From NCBI RefSeq assembly GCF_013410745.1, contig NZ_JACCFY010000001.1:1488001-1552000 (forward strand): 64,000 nucleotides of DNA, written 5' to 3'. This DNA comes from Nesterenkonia xinjiangensis (GTDB lineage Bacteria > Actinomycetota > Actinomycetes > Actinomycetales > Micrococcaceae). Each line of letters opens with the position of its first letter. Positions within the stretch are counted from its first letter, which is position 1. The position numbers were made by a program, and so were the translations under genes. Below are positions 44,143 through 53,368 of the stretch, piece by piece. The notes beneath the pieces are model-generated. The model was not told where the DNA came from. It searched no databases and worked only from the letters and a program-made list of their open reading frames with translations.

Positions 44143-44266
44143 GGCTTCATCCTACTGATCGGTCAGCTGACACCACGCGGGGGCGGCTCAGTGCGGCACG
44201 GGCGACCCCGGCGTAAAGTCGTCAGGTGACACTCGACACCGCCGTCGACACGACCGAGGAGCAGCC

Positions 44267-45703
44267 ATGAACACGGTGCACGTGACGATCCTGATCCTGT
44301 ATCTGGTGGGCCTCGTCGCCACCGGCCTCTGGTTCAGCCGCACGAAGAAGATCTCGACCGGCGATGACTTCATCTTCGCCGGGCGGCAGCTGCCCACGAT
44401 CGTCATGGTGGGCACGCTGGTGGCCACTTGGGTCGGCTCCGGAACCATCATCGGCGGCGCGAGCTTCGTCTACAGCTACGGCCCCCTGGCCTCCCTCATC
44501 TTCTTCGCCGGGACCCCGCTGGGCATCCTGGTCCTCTATGCCCTCGCTCGCAGGATCCGTGTGTCAGGCTCCTACACGGTCCCGCAGATCCTGGAGATGC
44601 GGTTCGGCATCTCGGTGCGGATGCTGGCCGCGGCCATCACGATCCTCGCCTACGTCGGGATCGTGGCCTACCAGTTCACCGGCGGCGGCAGCATCATCTC
44701 CCTGGTCACCGGGCTGACTCCGGGCCAAGGAGCGATCATCGCCACGCTGATCATCACCTTCCTCGCCCTGGGCGGCGGCCTGAAGTCAGTGGCCTGGTCA
44801 GACTTCTTCTCTGCGGCGATCATCGTCACCGGGCTGCTCATCGCCGTACCGATCGTGCTGGGTCGCACCGATGGATTCACCGGATGGTGGGAGGACCTGC
44901 CGACGGAGGCCACCACCCTCTCCGGCGGGCTCAGCGCCCTGGCCCTGCTGGGCTACTTCCTGCCGACCTTCCTGCTGATCATCGCCGATCAGAACATGTA
45001 CCAGCGGCTCGGCGCCTCGCGTGACCCGGCCTCGGCCCGGCGGGCGATGGCGGGCATGTTCTTCGCCTCCTTCCTGATCTACTTCCCGGTGATCGTGCTG
45101 GCCACCGCGGCGATCACCCTGATGCCCGATGCGGAGCCCGGCGACGCGGTCCTGGGCCTCGCCTCGGCCGGCCTCATGCCGACGGTGCTCGGCGGACTGA
45201 TCCTCGCCAGTGCGCTGGCCTTCATCATCACCACCGGCTCCAGCTTCCTGCTCTCGGTGGGCAGCAACATCGTCTATGACGGATTCGCACGCTTCACCCG
45301 CGGTGGGCTCTCCGACCGGAGCAGGCTCCTCATCCACCGGATCACCATCCTGGTGATCGCCGCCCTGGCGTACGTGCTGGGCACGTTCTTCCCCACGGTG
45401 CTGGAGCTGCAGATGTACTCCTACACCGTCTACGGGGTCGCACTGGTTCCGCCGCTGATGGCCGCCTTCTTCTGGCGGCGCGCCACCACCGCCGGGGTGC
45501 TGAGCTCCATGATCCTCGGCGTGATCGTCACCATCCTCTGGGAGCAGCTGGCGGACAGTGAGCTCAACGCCGTGATCGTCTCCCTGCCGGTGGCGGTCAT
45601 CGCCCTGCTGGTGGTGAGCCTGCTGACCACCCCGCGTGCGGAGGCTCTGCCGGATGAACTCGCCGAACCCGACCCGGAGATCGACCCGCAGAAGGAGCGC
45701 TGA
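44267..45703 (+). CDS. Sodium:solute symporter family permease
   Basis: Twelve to thirteen helix transporter of 478 residues, of the SSS family. The N-terminus LVGLVATGLWFSRTKKISTGDDFIFAGRQLP and VGTLVATWVGSGTIIGGASF are the typical SSS signature. It is followed three bases later by an amidohydrolase gene, so it probably imports that enzyme's substrate, perhaps a dipeptide or cyclic amide. An acidic tail ends the protein. Confidence 0.87.
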   Translation: MNTVHVTILILYLVGLVATGLWFSRTKKISTGDDFIFAGRQLPTIVMVGTLVATWVGSGTIIGGASFVYSYGPLASLIFFAGTPLGILVLYALARRIRVSGSYTVPQILEMRFGISVRMLAAAITILAYVGIVAYQFTGGGSIISLVTGLTPGQGAIIATLIITFLALGGGLKSVAWSDFFSAAIIVTGLLIAVPIVLGRTDGFTGWWEDLPTEATTLSGGLSALALLGYFLPTFLLIIADQNMYQRLGASRDPASARRAMAGMFFASFLIYFPVIVLATAAITLMPDAEPGDAVLGLASAGLMPTVLGGLILASALAFIITTGSSFLLSVGSNIVYDGFARFTRGGLSDRSRLLIHRITILVIAALAYVLGTFFPTVLELQMYSYTVYGVALVPPLMAAFFWRRATTAGVLSSMILGVIVTILWEQLADSELNAVIVSLPVAVIALLVVSLLTTPRAEALPDELAEPDPEIDPQKER

Positions 45704-45706
45704 CCC

Positions 45707-46960
45707 ATGCCGGAGATACCCGGAGCCCGCACCGGCGACGAACCGCTGGTCATCCGCGAGGCGACGGTGGCCGACGTCGCCACCGGGACCCTCACGGAGT
45801 CTCAGACCCTGGTGATCGCCGACGGGGTGATCCAGGAGGTCGGAGCCTCTCCCGCCGTGCCCTCCGCGGCTCGGGAGATCTCGGCCGGGGGACGCGTGGT
45901 GATCCCCGGGCTCGTCGACGCCCATGTGCACGTCCTCGCCGGGACCGCGGACCTCTTCCGGCAGGCCGAGGAGTCCCCGTTCTATGTGGGAGCCCAAGGC
46001 TCACAGGTCATGCGCTCCATGCTCGCGCGGGGCTTCACCACGGTTCGCGACGTCGGCGGCGCCGACCACGGAGTGAGCCGGGCCGTGGCCGAGGGGCTCT
46101 GGGAGGGGCCCCGCGTGGTCTTCGGCGGCCGGGCACTCTCGCCCACCGGGGGCCATGGTGACGGACGTGCGCCCAGCCGCTTCGCCACCGATGACACCTG
46201 CTGCGACATCGGCCTGGTCTGCGACGGTGAGCCGGAGGTGCGGCGCGCGGCGCGCCATCAGCTGCGCACCGGCGCTCATCATGTCAAGGTCATGCTCTCC
46301 GGAGGGGTGGCCTCCCCGACGGACCGCGTCGACTCCGTGCAGTTCAGCGACGCCGAGATCAGTGCCGTGGTGGATGAGGCGCAGGCGGCGAACCGCTATG
46401 TGGCCGGCCACGCCTACACGGCCCGTGCGGTGAATCGCGGGCTGCGGCTGGGCGTGCGCAGCATCGAGCACGGCAACCTCATCGACGACGAGTCCGTGGA
46501 GCTGTTCCGTGCGCACGACGCCTATCTGGTGCCGACCTTGGTCACCTATGACCGGCTGAAAGCCGAGGGGGCCGCCGCGGGGCTCCCCCGCGCGAGCCAG
46601 GAGAAGGTCGACGTCGTCCTCGAGGCCGGCCTGCGTGCGCTGGAGCGAGCCTGGCGCGGCGGGGTGAACATCGTCTTCGGCACGGACCTGCTGGGTGCCA
46701 TGCATCCGCACCAGAGCGCAGAGTTCCGCATCCGTGCGGAGGTCATGCCCGCCCGCGACGTCCTGCTCTCGGCGACCGTCACCGCCGCCCGGCTGCTCGG
46801 GATGGAGGGCCAGATCGGGGTGATCGCGCCCGGAGCTGCGGCGGACCTGCTGGTGGTGGACGGAGACCCGCTGGAGGATGCCGCGGTCCTGGCTGATCCG
46901 TCCCGGCACCTGCGGACGGTGGTGCAGGCAGGCCGAGTCGTGAGCTCCTCGCTGCCCTGA
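45707..46960 (+). CDS. Amidohydrolase, prolidase-like (Xaa-Pro/Xaa-Arg dipeptidase type)
   Basis: Metal-dependent hydrolase of 417 residues. HxH at H73/H75 (LVDAHVHVL), the carboxylated Lys in HHVKVMLSGG, His in AGHAYT and SIEHGN, and Asp in VFGTDLLGAM define a binuclear site. The family includes Sgx9260-type prolidases and imidazolonepropionase-like enzymes. Directly coupled to the symporter upstream, so a small peptide or amide is the probable substrate. Confidence 0.85.
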   Translation: MPEIPGARTGDEPLVIREATVADVATGTLTESQTLVIADGVIQEVGASPAVPSAAREISAGGRVVIPGLVDAHVHVLAGTADLFRQAEESPFYVGAQGSQVMRSMLARGFTTVRDVGGADHGVSRAVAEGLWEGPRVVFGGRALSPTGGHGDGRAPSRFATDDTCCDIGLVCDGEPEVRRAARHQLRTGAHHVKVMLSGGVASPTDRVDSVQFSDAEISAVVDEAQAANRYVAGHAYTARAVNRGLRLGVRSIEHGNLIDDESVELFRAHDAYLVPTLVTYDRLKAEGAAAGLPRASQEKVDVVLEAGLRALERAWRGGVNIVFGTDLLGAMHPHQSAEFRIRAEVMPARDVLLSATVTAARLLGMEGQIGVIAPGAAADLLVVDGDPLEDAAVLADPSRHLRTVVQAGRVVSSSLP

Positions 46961-46991
46961 CCTCGCCCTCAGGCTCGGGGCGCCGCCCGGG

Positions 46992-47927
46992 TCAGCCGAC
47001 CAGTCCCGCCTGGTACACGTAGACCACCGCCTGGACGCGGTCGCGCAGCTGCAGCTTGGTGAGGATGCGCCGCACATGGGTCTTGACCGTGGCCTCCGAG
47101 AGGAAGAAGCGGCCGGCGATCTCCGCATTGGACAGGCCCTCGGCGACGGCGAAGAGCACCTCGGTCTCGCGATGGGTGAGAGGCTCGCGCACCACTCCGT
47201 CCTGAAGCGCCGCGGCGATGCGTTCTCCGCTGGGCAGGGCCGCCGTCTCCGCCGGCCCGGGTGCCGCCGCTGCGGTGCGGCGGGCAGGCGGTGCGGCGGG
47301 AAGCTCTCCGGAGCGAGTCCGGGTGGCCGGATCCGTCTGCTCCTGGGGCCGGTGCACATAGGTCTCCAGCAGCCGCTGGGTGATGCGCGGCGCGACGACG
47401 GCGTCCCCCTCGGCGACCACACGCACCGCGTGGACCAGGTCCTCCGGTGCCACGTCCTTGAGCAGGAACGCGCTCGCTCCAGCCTGCAGGCCGGAGAACG
47501 CGTACTCGTCCAGGTCGAAGGTGGTCAGGATGATGACGCGCGCACAGGGGTGGTCCGCGACGATCCGGCCGGTGGCCTCGATGCCGTCCATGCGGGGCAT
47601 GCGCACGTCCATCAGCACCACCTCGGGCAGCTGCTCCTGCGGCAGGCTGTTCATCAGCTCCAGGGCCTCGACGCCGTCAGCGGCCTCCGCGACGACCTCC
47701 ACGTCCGGCTCGCCTTCGAGGATCAGCCGGAATCCCATGCGCAGCAGGTGCTGATCGTCCACCAGCATCACCCGGATCGGCCCGGTGCGCACCTCAGCCC
47801 GTTCCTCGGTCCGTTCCCCTCGGTGCTCGAGCGCGTCAGTGCGTCGCGCGGCGTCCTCGTCCATCGTCTCCCTCATCTCCGTCGTCTCCCTCATCGCGGC
47901 ACGTGCTCCCCCGTCGTCCCACGCCAT
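46992..47927 (-). CDS. LuxR-family response regulator
   Basis: Two-component regulator of up to 311 residues. REC domain (about 50-165): acidic DD in LVDDQHLL, phospho-Asp in VLMDVRMP, Thr in ILTTFD and Lys in LLKDVAP. LuxR/NarL-type HTH at the C-terminus (LTHRETEVLFAVAEGLSNAEIA, TVKTHVRRILTKLQLRDR). An unusually long Pro/Ala/Thr-rich linker of about 60 residues separates the domains. Several in-frame ATGs exist at the 5' end (47927, 47873, 47864); the one at 47864 (MDEDAARR) has the best ribosome site. Confidence 0.88.
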   Translation of the reverse strand: MAWDDGGARAAMRETTEMRETMDEDAARRTDALEHRGERTEERAEVRTGPIRVMLVDDQHLLRMGFRLILEGEPDVEVVAEAADGVEALELMNSLPQEQLPEVVLMDVRMPRMDGIEATGRIVADHPCARVIILTTFDLDEYAFSGLQAGASAFLLKDVAPEDLVHAVRVVAEGDAVVAPRITQRLLETYVHRPQEQTDPATRTRSGELPAAPPARRTAAAAPGPAETAALPSGERIAAALQDGVVREPLTHRETEVLFAVAEGLSNAEIAGRFFLSEATVKTHVRRILTKLQLRDRVQAVVYVYQAGLVG

Positions 47928-47961
47928 TCCCGCATGACTGCGGCGTCAGGGTCCAGAGCCC

Positions 47962-49359
47962 TCAGCCGGTGCCTCGCCCCGCCGACGTCGGCTGCGGGGG
48001 CTCCAGCACAGCCCGCACCGTCCAGCCGCGGTGCCGTCCCGGTCCAGCGTAGACGGAGCCGCTGAAGAACGCGGCGCGTTCATTCATCCCACGGATGCCC
48101 TGCCCCGAGCCCACGGACTCCACCCGGCTCCCCACCGCCTGCGAGAGACCGTCATCGGTGACCGTGATGATCACCTGTCCCGCTCGGGTGATGCCCAGTG
48201 CCGCCTGATGGTCCTCCTCAAGGCCTTCGGCCCGCAGTGCCTCGGCCTCCTCCTCGGAGCTGCCCGGCCGATGCTCGATCCGCACCTGGACCGCGGTGAC
48301 CTGTCTCCCGTAGCGCAGCACGTTGGTCAGCGACTCCTGGATGATCCGGTGCACGGTCAGTCCGAAGGCGACGTCGTCGGGCAGCGGCGGCCCCTGGGTG
48401 GTCACAGTCAGCGGCATCCCCGCCCGGCGGAACCCCTCGTAGAGCTCCTCCAGCGACTCGCGTGCCGGCCGGAGGGCGCGGTCGACGCCGTCCCCCTGCC
48501 GAAGCACCCCGATCACGCGCCGCATGTCCGCCAACGCGGTCCGACCGGTGCTGGACACTTCGCCGAGCACCTCAGCCGCCCGCTCCGGATCCCGCCGGAC
48601 CACGACCCTGGCGCCGTCGGCCAGTGAGATCATCACCGACAGCGAATGCGCCACCACATCGTGCATCTCCCGGGCGATCCGGTTCCGCTCGGCCACCTGC
48701 GCGAGCTCATGGCTGCGGCTGGCCCATTCGAGGACCTCCCGCTCGTGGCTGCGACCACGGCGCACCGCAGCTCCGATGCCGCCGGAGATACCTACCGAGA
48801 GAGCCATGATGATCACCATGGGGATCAGCAGCTCATGGGGACTGGATCCATTGTTGAAGATCTCCTCCAGGTAGGCGAAGTCGTATCTCTCCAACCAGGC
48901 GTCGGCGCGCAGCAGCGGCAGATACGCCACCACGGTGCCTGCGACCCCGACCACCAGCCCTCTGACCAGACCGCGATGCAGGCCCACGCAGTAGATGGCA
49001 AAACACAGGCCCACCATCTGCGCCCCCTGCCACGGGTAGACGAAGATCCCGGCCGTCTCACCGAGGACCACCGCGGCGGCGATCCCCACGGGCCAGCGAT
49101 GTCGAAACAGCAGCGCCGCTGCGATCACGGCCTGGACTGCACCCAGCCACCAGGCGTCAGCTCCCATGTCGATGAAGGCGCCGGGCAGGCTCCAGGCCGA
49201 GAGGAACACGTAGATGGCCGAGACGATGAGGTTCATCGTCCGTGGGTGCCGGCGAAGCCAGCCGCGCATCCCCCGGCGCCGGACGATGCCCAGATCCTGC
49301 CAACCCGGTGGCTGCTGTCCTCCGGCCGGTGTCCCCGTCGATGGCGCCGTCGTACTCAT
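47962..49359 (-). CDS. NarL-type sensor histidine kinase (HisKA_3)
   Basis: Membrane kinase of 465 residues with five or six helices (about 45-200), a dimerisation helix whose phospho-acceptor His is in RNRIAREMHDVVAHSLSV, and an HATPase domain with DGLSQAVGSRVESVGSGQGIRGMNER (Gly-rich ATP lid). It partners the response regulator just downstream. Together with the ABC-2 exporter genes upstream it forms a typical antibiotic-response or exporter-control unit. Confidence 0.88.
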   Translation of the reverse strand: MSTTAPSTGTPAGGQQPPGWQDLGIVRRRGMRGWLRRHPRTMNLIVSAIYVFLSAWSLPGAFIDMGADAWWLGAVQAVIAAALLFRHRWPVGIAAAVVLGETAGIFVYPWQGAQMVGLCFAIYCVGLHRGLVRGLVVGVAGTVVAYLPLLRADAWLERYDFAYLEEIFNNGSSPHELLIPMVIIMALSVGISGGIGAAVRRGRSHEREVLEWASRSHELAQVAERNRIAREMHDVVAHSLSVMISLADGARVVVRRDPERAAEVLGEVSSTGRTALADMRRVIGVLRQGDGVDRALRPARESLEELYEGFRRAGMPLTVTTQGPPLPDDVAFGLTVHRIIQESLTNVLRYGRQVTAVQVRIEHRPGSSEEEAEALRAEGLEEDHQAALGITRAGQVIITVTDDGLSQAVGSRVESVGSGQGIRGMNERAAFFSGSVYAGPGRHRGWTVRAVLEPPQPTSAGRGTG

Positions 49360-49404
49360 GCCACGAGCCTACTGGCCTGCCCGGTCATTCTGACCGCCCC
49401 GAGT

Positions 49405-50340
49405 TCAGGCGTCCCTGCGGCGGAAAAGGAGCCCACCCGTCACAGTCATGACCGCCGTCCAGGCACCCATCCCCACACCGGCGGCGAAAGAGCCGATCCC
49501 ATCCCTGGGGGCCGGGCCCGGGACGGTGAAACTGCTCATCAGGTTCGCGAACTGCCACCGGTAGAGCGTCATGACCAGCTCGGACTCCTCGGTGACTGAC
49601 ACCAGGATCTCCATGGCCATAGGCAGCACGAACAGCAGGATCGCCAACGTGACGATCCCTCCGGCAGTGCTGCGCAGGATGGCACCGAGTCCGAAGCCGA
49701 CCAGACCGGCCAGAACCACTCCCGCCCAATGGGTGATGAGCCGGTGCCAGGTCTCGGTAGCTGTGAAGTCCGGGGTGAGACCGTGCGTGGCCGCAAAGGG
49801 CAGCGCGACCGCGAGGATCCCGACGATCATCAGTGCGGCCAGTACCCCCAGCACCACGGCGGTGGCCAGCACCTTGGCGGTGTAGAGCACCACCCGGCGG
49901 GGCACCGCAGAGAGCGACGAGCGGACTGATCCGCTGGCGTGCTCGGAGGTGATAGCGATGACCCCGATGCAGCCGAGGAGGATGACGGCGAAGTAGAGGC
50001 CGGTCAGCGGGGTCTCGAGGGCCATGTCCCGCAACGCCGCCTCGGGCAGTCCCGCCCCGGGGTCCTCCTGCTGCCAGCTGATCATGCTGTTCAGGCTGGC
50101 CCCGGACATCCAGGCGAAGAGCAGCACCAGCACCAGAGCGCTGGCGCCGAGCCACCAGGTGGCGCGCAGCCAGACGAGCTTCTGCAGTTCGGAGCGCAGC
50201 ACACGAAGGAAGCTCAGTCCGCTCAAGGCAGGGTCGACCTCGAACCGGCGCTGCGGCTCCGTGGCGGTGCAGGTGTTGAGGCGTAGCCCCGGCGCACCCT
50301 GGGGATGGCCGACGCTCGAGGATCCAGTCTCAGGAGTCAT
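49405..50340 (-). CDS. ABC-2 type exporter permease
   Basis: Membrane protein of 311 residues with six helices, preceded by a cytoplasmic helix FLRVLRSELQKLVWLRATWW typical of ABC-2 permeases. The ATG at 50340 lies directly after the stop of the ATPase gene. Works with the ATPase encoded at 50342-51334. The substrate is unknown; regulation by the adjacent two-component system is likely. Confidence 0.82.
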   Translation of the reverse strand: MTPETGSSSVGHPQGAPGLRLNTCTATEPQRRFEVDPALSGLSFLRVLRSELQKLVWLRATWWLGASALVLVLLFAWMSGASLNSMISWQQEDPGAGLPEAALRDMALETPLTGLYFAVILLGCIGVIAITSEHASGSVRSSLSAVPRRVVLYTAKVLATAVVLGVLAALMIVGILAVALPFAATHGLTPDFTATETWHRLITHWAGVVLAGLVGFGLGAILRSTAGGIVTLAILLFVLPMAMEILVSVTEESELVMTLYRWQFANLMSSFTVPGPAPRDGIGSFAAGVGMGAWTAVMTVTGGLLFRRRDA

Positions 50341-50341
50341 G

Positions 50342-51334
50342 TCAGCGCCCTTCTTCATGGTCGGGTCCGTTCGGCGCCTCGTCAGGGGCGAGGGAGACCG
50401 TGCCGGAGCTCTCGAGCCCGCCGCTGCGGTGCTCGACGGCGTCATGTGTGAGTCGCAGGTAGGAATCCTCCAGCGAGCTCCGCAGCGGCGTGAGCTCGTG
50501 CAGCACCGCTCCGATGTCACGGGCGCGGCGACCGATGCTGCGGGCGTCGAGCCCGGTGACCTCGAACGTCTCGGCATCGTGCCCGGTGACCGTGACCTCG
50601 GCAGCCGAGAGGGAGTTCATCAGATCAGCGGCGTCTTCGGTGCGCACCAGTACGCGGGACTCCCCTGCGGCGTCGATGAAGTCCTGCAGGGGCATATCGG
50701 CCAGGATCCGGCCGCGGCCGAGCACGATCAGGTGGTCGGCGGTCTGGGCCATCTCAGACATCAGGTGGGAGGAGAGCAGCACGGTGCGGCCCTCGGCGGC
50801 GAGCTGACGGGTCAGCTGCCGCACCCAACGGACGCCCTCAGGGTCTAGGCCGTTGACCGGTTCGTCGAGGATCAGTGTGGCGGGATCGCCGAGCAGCGCG
50901 GCGGCGATGCCGAGCCGCTGATTCATACCCAGCGAGTAGCTCTTGACGCGGCGGCCGTCAACTGAGCCCAGCCCGGTCATCTCGATCACCTCGTCCACAC
51001 GCTGTCGGCCGATGCCGTGGGTGCTGGCGAGGAGGCGCAGGTGCTGCCGCCCCGTGCGTCCGGGATGGGTGGCGCCGGCGTCGAGCACAGCCCCGGCCTG
51101 ACGCAGCGGCGCATCATGCTGGGAGAAAGGGAGACCGTTGACGGTGATCGTCCCGGAGGTGGGGCGGTCCAGGCCCATGGCCAGGCGCATGGTGGTGGAC
51201 TTCCCGGCCCCGTTGGGGCCGAGAAATCCGGTGACCTTCCCGGGCGCAGCAGTGAAGCTGATGCCGTCTACGGCGGTCCGGGGCCGGGAGGTGCCGGCGC
51301 CGTAGGTCTTGCTCAGGTCCTCGGCGGTGATCAT
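50342..51334 (-). CDS. ABC transporter ATPase, CcmA/DrrA-like
   Basis: ATPase of 330 residues. Walker A GPNGAGKST, signature SLGMNQRLGIAAALL, Walker B LILDEPVNGLDP and H-loop SSHLMSEM are present. The C-terminal extension fits drug-exporter ATPases. The ATG at 51334 has GGAGAG seven bases upstream; an ATG 48 bases earlier has no site. Confidence 0.88.
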   Translation of the reverse strand: MITAEDLSKTYGAGTSRPRTAVDGISFTAAPGKVTGFLGPNGAGKSTTMRLAMGLDRPTSGTITVNGLPFSQHDAPLRQAGAVLDAGATHPGRTGRQHLRLLASTHGIGRQRVDEVIEMTGLGSVDGRRVKSYSLGMNQRLGIAAALLGDPATLILDEPVNGLDPEGVRWVRQLTRQLAAEGRTVLLSSHLMSEMAQTADHLIVLGRGRILADMPLQDFIDAAGESRVLVRTEDAADLMNSLSAAEVTVTGHDAETFEVTGLDARSIGRRARDIGAVLHELTPLRSSLEDSYLRLTHDAVEHRSGGLESSGTVSLAPDEAPNGPDHEEGR

Positions 51335-51447
51335 GACTCTCCGATCGGTGGTCGCGATGCCCCTCACTCTACGGAGCCGCAACCGCGCGACGCTTCAGCC
51401 TGTGGGGGTATCTTGTGTCGACCAGATCGTCGACCAGACCCGTCACG

Positions 51448-52368
51448 TCATCCTTCAGAAGGAGACGCGGCCCGCTCCTCTGCCATCCTGACGATGGCCC
51501 CGTCGCGAGGCATGCCGTCGAGCGCCGTGCTCCCAGGCTCCTGAGCGTGCTTCCTCCAGGACGGGTCCAGGCCCTCCACCTGACATCCCTGCCACGTCAT
51601 GGGCAGCCCGGCAGCAGCGTCGAAGGAGGCCCGGTCCATGAGGTGCACGTGCAGATGCGGCTCGGTGGAGTTGCCCGTGTTCCCGACCGCGGCGATGACC
51701 TGGCCCGCCACGACTTCCTCTCCCACCTGGACACGTGACGAGCCACGCTTCAGGTGGGCGTAGGCGGCGAAGGTGCCGTCATGGTGACTGATCACGATGC
51801 GATTTCCGATCACGGCACGGTATCCACCGACCAGCTCACGGAGGAACCCACCCAGGAGGATCATCCACAGCATGGCCTGCCAGGTGTTGCGGGCACGCTG
51901 GTCCCGCTGCCCGTCCGACGTCTGGACCACGACTCCCTGCGCCACAGCGTGGACCGGCTCCCCGAAGCACGTGAAGTCTTCCGGACGGCTCCCTCGCAGA
52001 GCCCGTCGGGGCGACACTGGGTTCTGCGGTGTGACCATGTCCGGTCCCACTGTGGGATGGGAGAGGTCCACCGCGTAGCGCTGCCCCCGGGTCGTCGTCC
52101 CGTGGCTCGGGACCTTCTGCCCGGGGCTGTTGTGGACCATCCATCTGCCCCGGACCGGAGCGTCGACGATCAACGGCTCCTGGGACTCGGTGGCGGGCGC
52201 CACCCTGTACAGCAGATAGGCCAGCAGGATCCAGGCGATGACACCGAGAACCCACCACAGCCCGCTGGGTGGCGTGATGATCCCTGTCAGATCCGCAGCG
52301 ATCACCAGGACACCCAGACACATCATCACTCGCCACAGTGCCCGCAAGCGGGCCACGATCCTCAGCAC
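51448..52368 (-). CDS. Membrane-anchored M23 (LytM-type) peptidase-like protein
   Basis: Protein of 306 residues with two N-terminal helices (about 15-60) and an extracellular peptidase domain. The M23 metal motifs are partly visible: HGTTTRGQRYAVD with its H and D, GNRIVISHHDG and HLHVHL near 250. A GTG start at 52368 gives GGGAGG six bases upstream (an alternative GTG is two codons earlier). It could cleave peptidoglycan or, as last gene of the RiPP cluster, process an exported peptide; neither is proven. Confidence 0.75.
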   Translation of the reverse strand: MLRIVARLRALWRVMMCLGVLVIAADLTGIITPPSGLWWVLGVIAWILLAYLLYRVAPATESQEPLIVDAPVRGRWMVHNSPGQKVPSHGTTTRGQRYAVDLSHPTVGPDMVTPQNPVSPRRALRGSRPEDFTCFGEPVHAVAQGVVVQTSDGQRDQRARNTWQAMLWMILLGGFLRELVGGYRAVIGNRIVISHHDGTFAAYAHLKRGSSRVQVGEEVVAGQVIAAVGNTGNSTEPHLHVHLMDRASFDAAAGLPMTWQGCQVEGLDPSWRKHAQEPGSTALDGMPRDGAIVRMAEERAASPSEG

Positions 52369-52457
52369 TGCCACCCTCCCATGGTCTCTTCCCCAGCATC
52401 ACAGGCCGCACAGCGCGGATGCCTGCTCCTCGACTCCCCGCATGGCCGAGTTCCTGG

Positions 52458-53300
52458 TCAGGAGGGCCAGGCGCCTGAGGAGCTCTGCATCATCGTGTGC
52501 AGGCTGCACACCCTGCCGTCTGACGCGAGACGTCCGACATCGAAGACAGCGAGCGTCGGCCCGCCTCCCCGCCTCCGCTCCGGAGTCATCGTGTAGCGTG
52601 CGGCGAAACGCCGACCCTGACGCAGGACGTCGTGGACCTCCACGGAATGACTGAGCCCCTTCTTGCGGGCCCGTCTGATCGCCGCCACCATGTCAGAGCG
52701 GTGTTTGAGGGTCCTGTTGATCCTGACGTCGGCACCGGGCGTGTGGAACGTCTCGAAGACGTCGTCGGCAGCGACCGATTCGTCCGAGACGAGCCGGTTG
52801 TACTCGTGCAGATACGTGGCGATGTCGTCCCCGGGTGTGCCCGGCAGGGCGTTCAGCGGAGCATCAGCCACCGCACCCTCCACCTCCACCATAGGATCCC
52901 GCGGCTCACCCCAGATGTAGCCGCTGCGTGAGACAGATGCCGAACCGGAGATGCGACCGTCATCTCCGAGCCGATGAAACTCGATGTGCTCGGTCTCCAT
53001 GCGCAACTCCCAGAGGACCCCGGAGAGAATCGCGTATCGGACGGCCAGCCGGTCTCCTTCGACCACCGCATCACGGATCTGCAGGACGTACGGAGACTCT
53101 CGAAGTCGCCATTGACGCAGCTGCTTGACTCGCCGGGCGCGCGCGATCGGCTTCTGATTCATGACATGCACAGCATCCGGTGTGTGACAGCTGTCCCAGA
53201 TATCCTCGACCGGCTCCGATCCGTCGAAGCTCCTGTCGATGAACCAACGCACGAATCCGGCGGGATCCTGCCTCAGGATCGGGGGCTTCGCGGACTGCAT
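52458..53300 (-). CDS. Tandem NTF2-like (SnoaL-type) protein of the RiPP cluster
   Basis: Protein of 280 residues made of two similar halves, each with the strand-helix pattern of NTF2-like domains. In the first half FVRWFIDRSFD, DIWDSCHTPDAVHV and VVEGDRLAVRYAILS; in the second IATYLHEYNRLV, DVFETFHTPGADVRI and VLRQGRRFAARYTM. The spacing of the matching segments suggests internal duplication. An ATG 15 bases earlier also has a good site (53315). It lies 68 bases downstream of the exporter gene, so may belong to the cluster. Function unknown. Confidence 0.6.
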   Translation of the reverse strand: MQSAKPPILRQDPAGFVRWFIDRSFDGSEPVEDIWDSCHTPDAVHVMNQKPIARARRVKQLRQWRLRESPYVLQIRDAVVEGDRLAVRYAILSGVLWELRMETEHIEFHRLGDDGRISGSASVSRSGYIWGEPRDPMVEVEGAVADAPLNALPGTPGDDIATYLHEYNRLVSDESVAADDVFETFHTPGADVRINRTLKHRSDMVAAIRRARKKGLSHSVEVHDVLRQGRRFAARYTMTPERRRGGGPTLAVFDVGRLASDGRVCSLHTMMQSSSGAWPS

Positions 53301-53368
53301 GCTCGTCTCCTCCATCGTCGGTCTCCTCCCTACCGGTCTCCGATGCGACCGATGCCGCGGGCTGTCAC

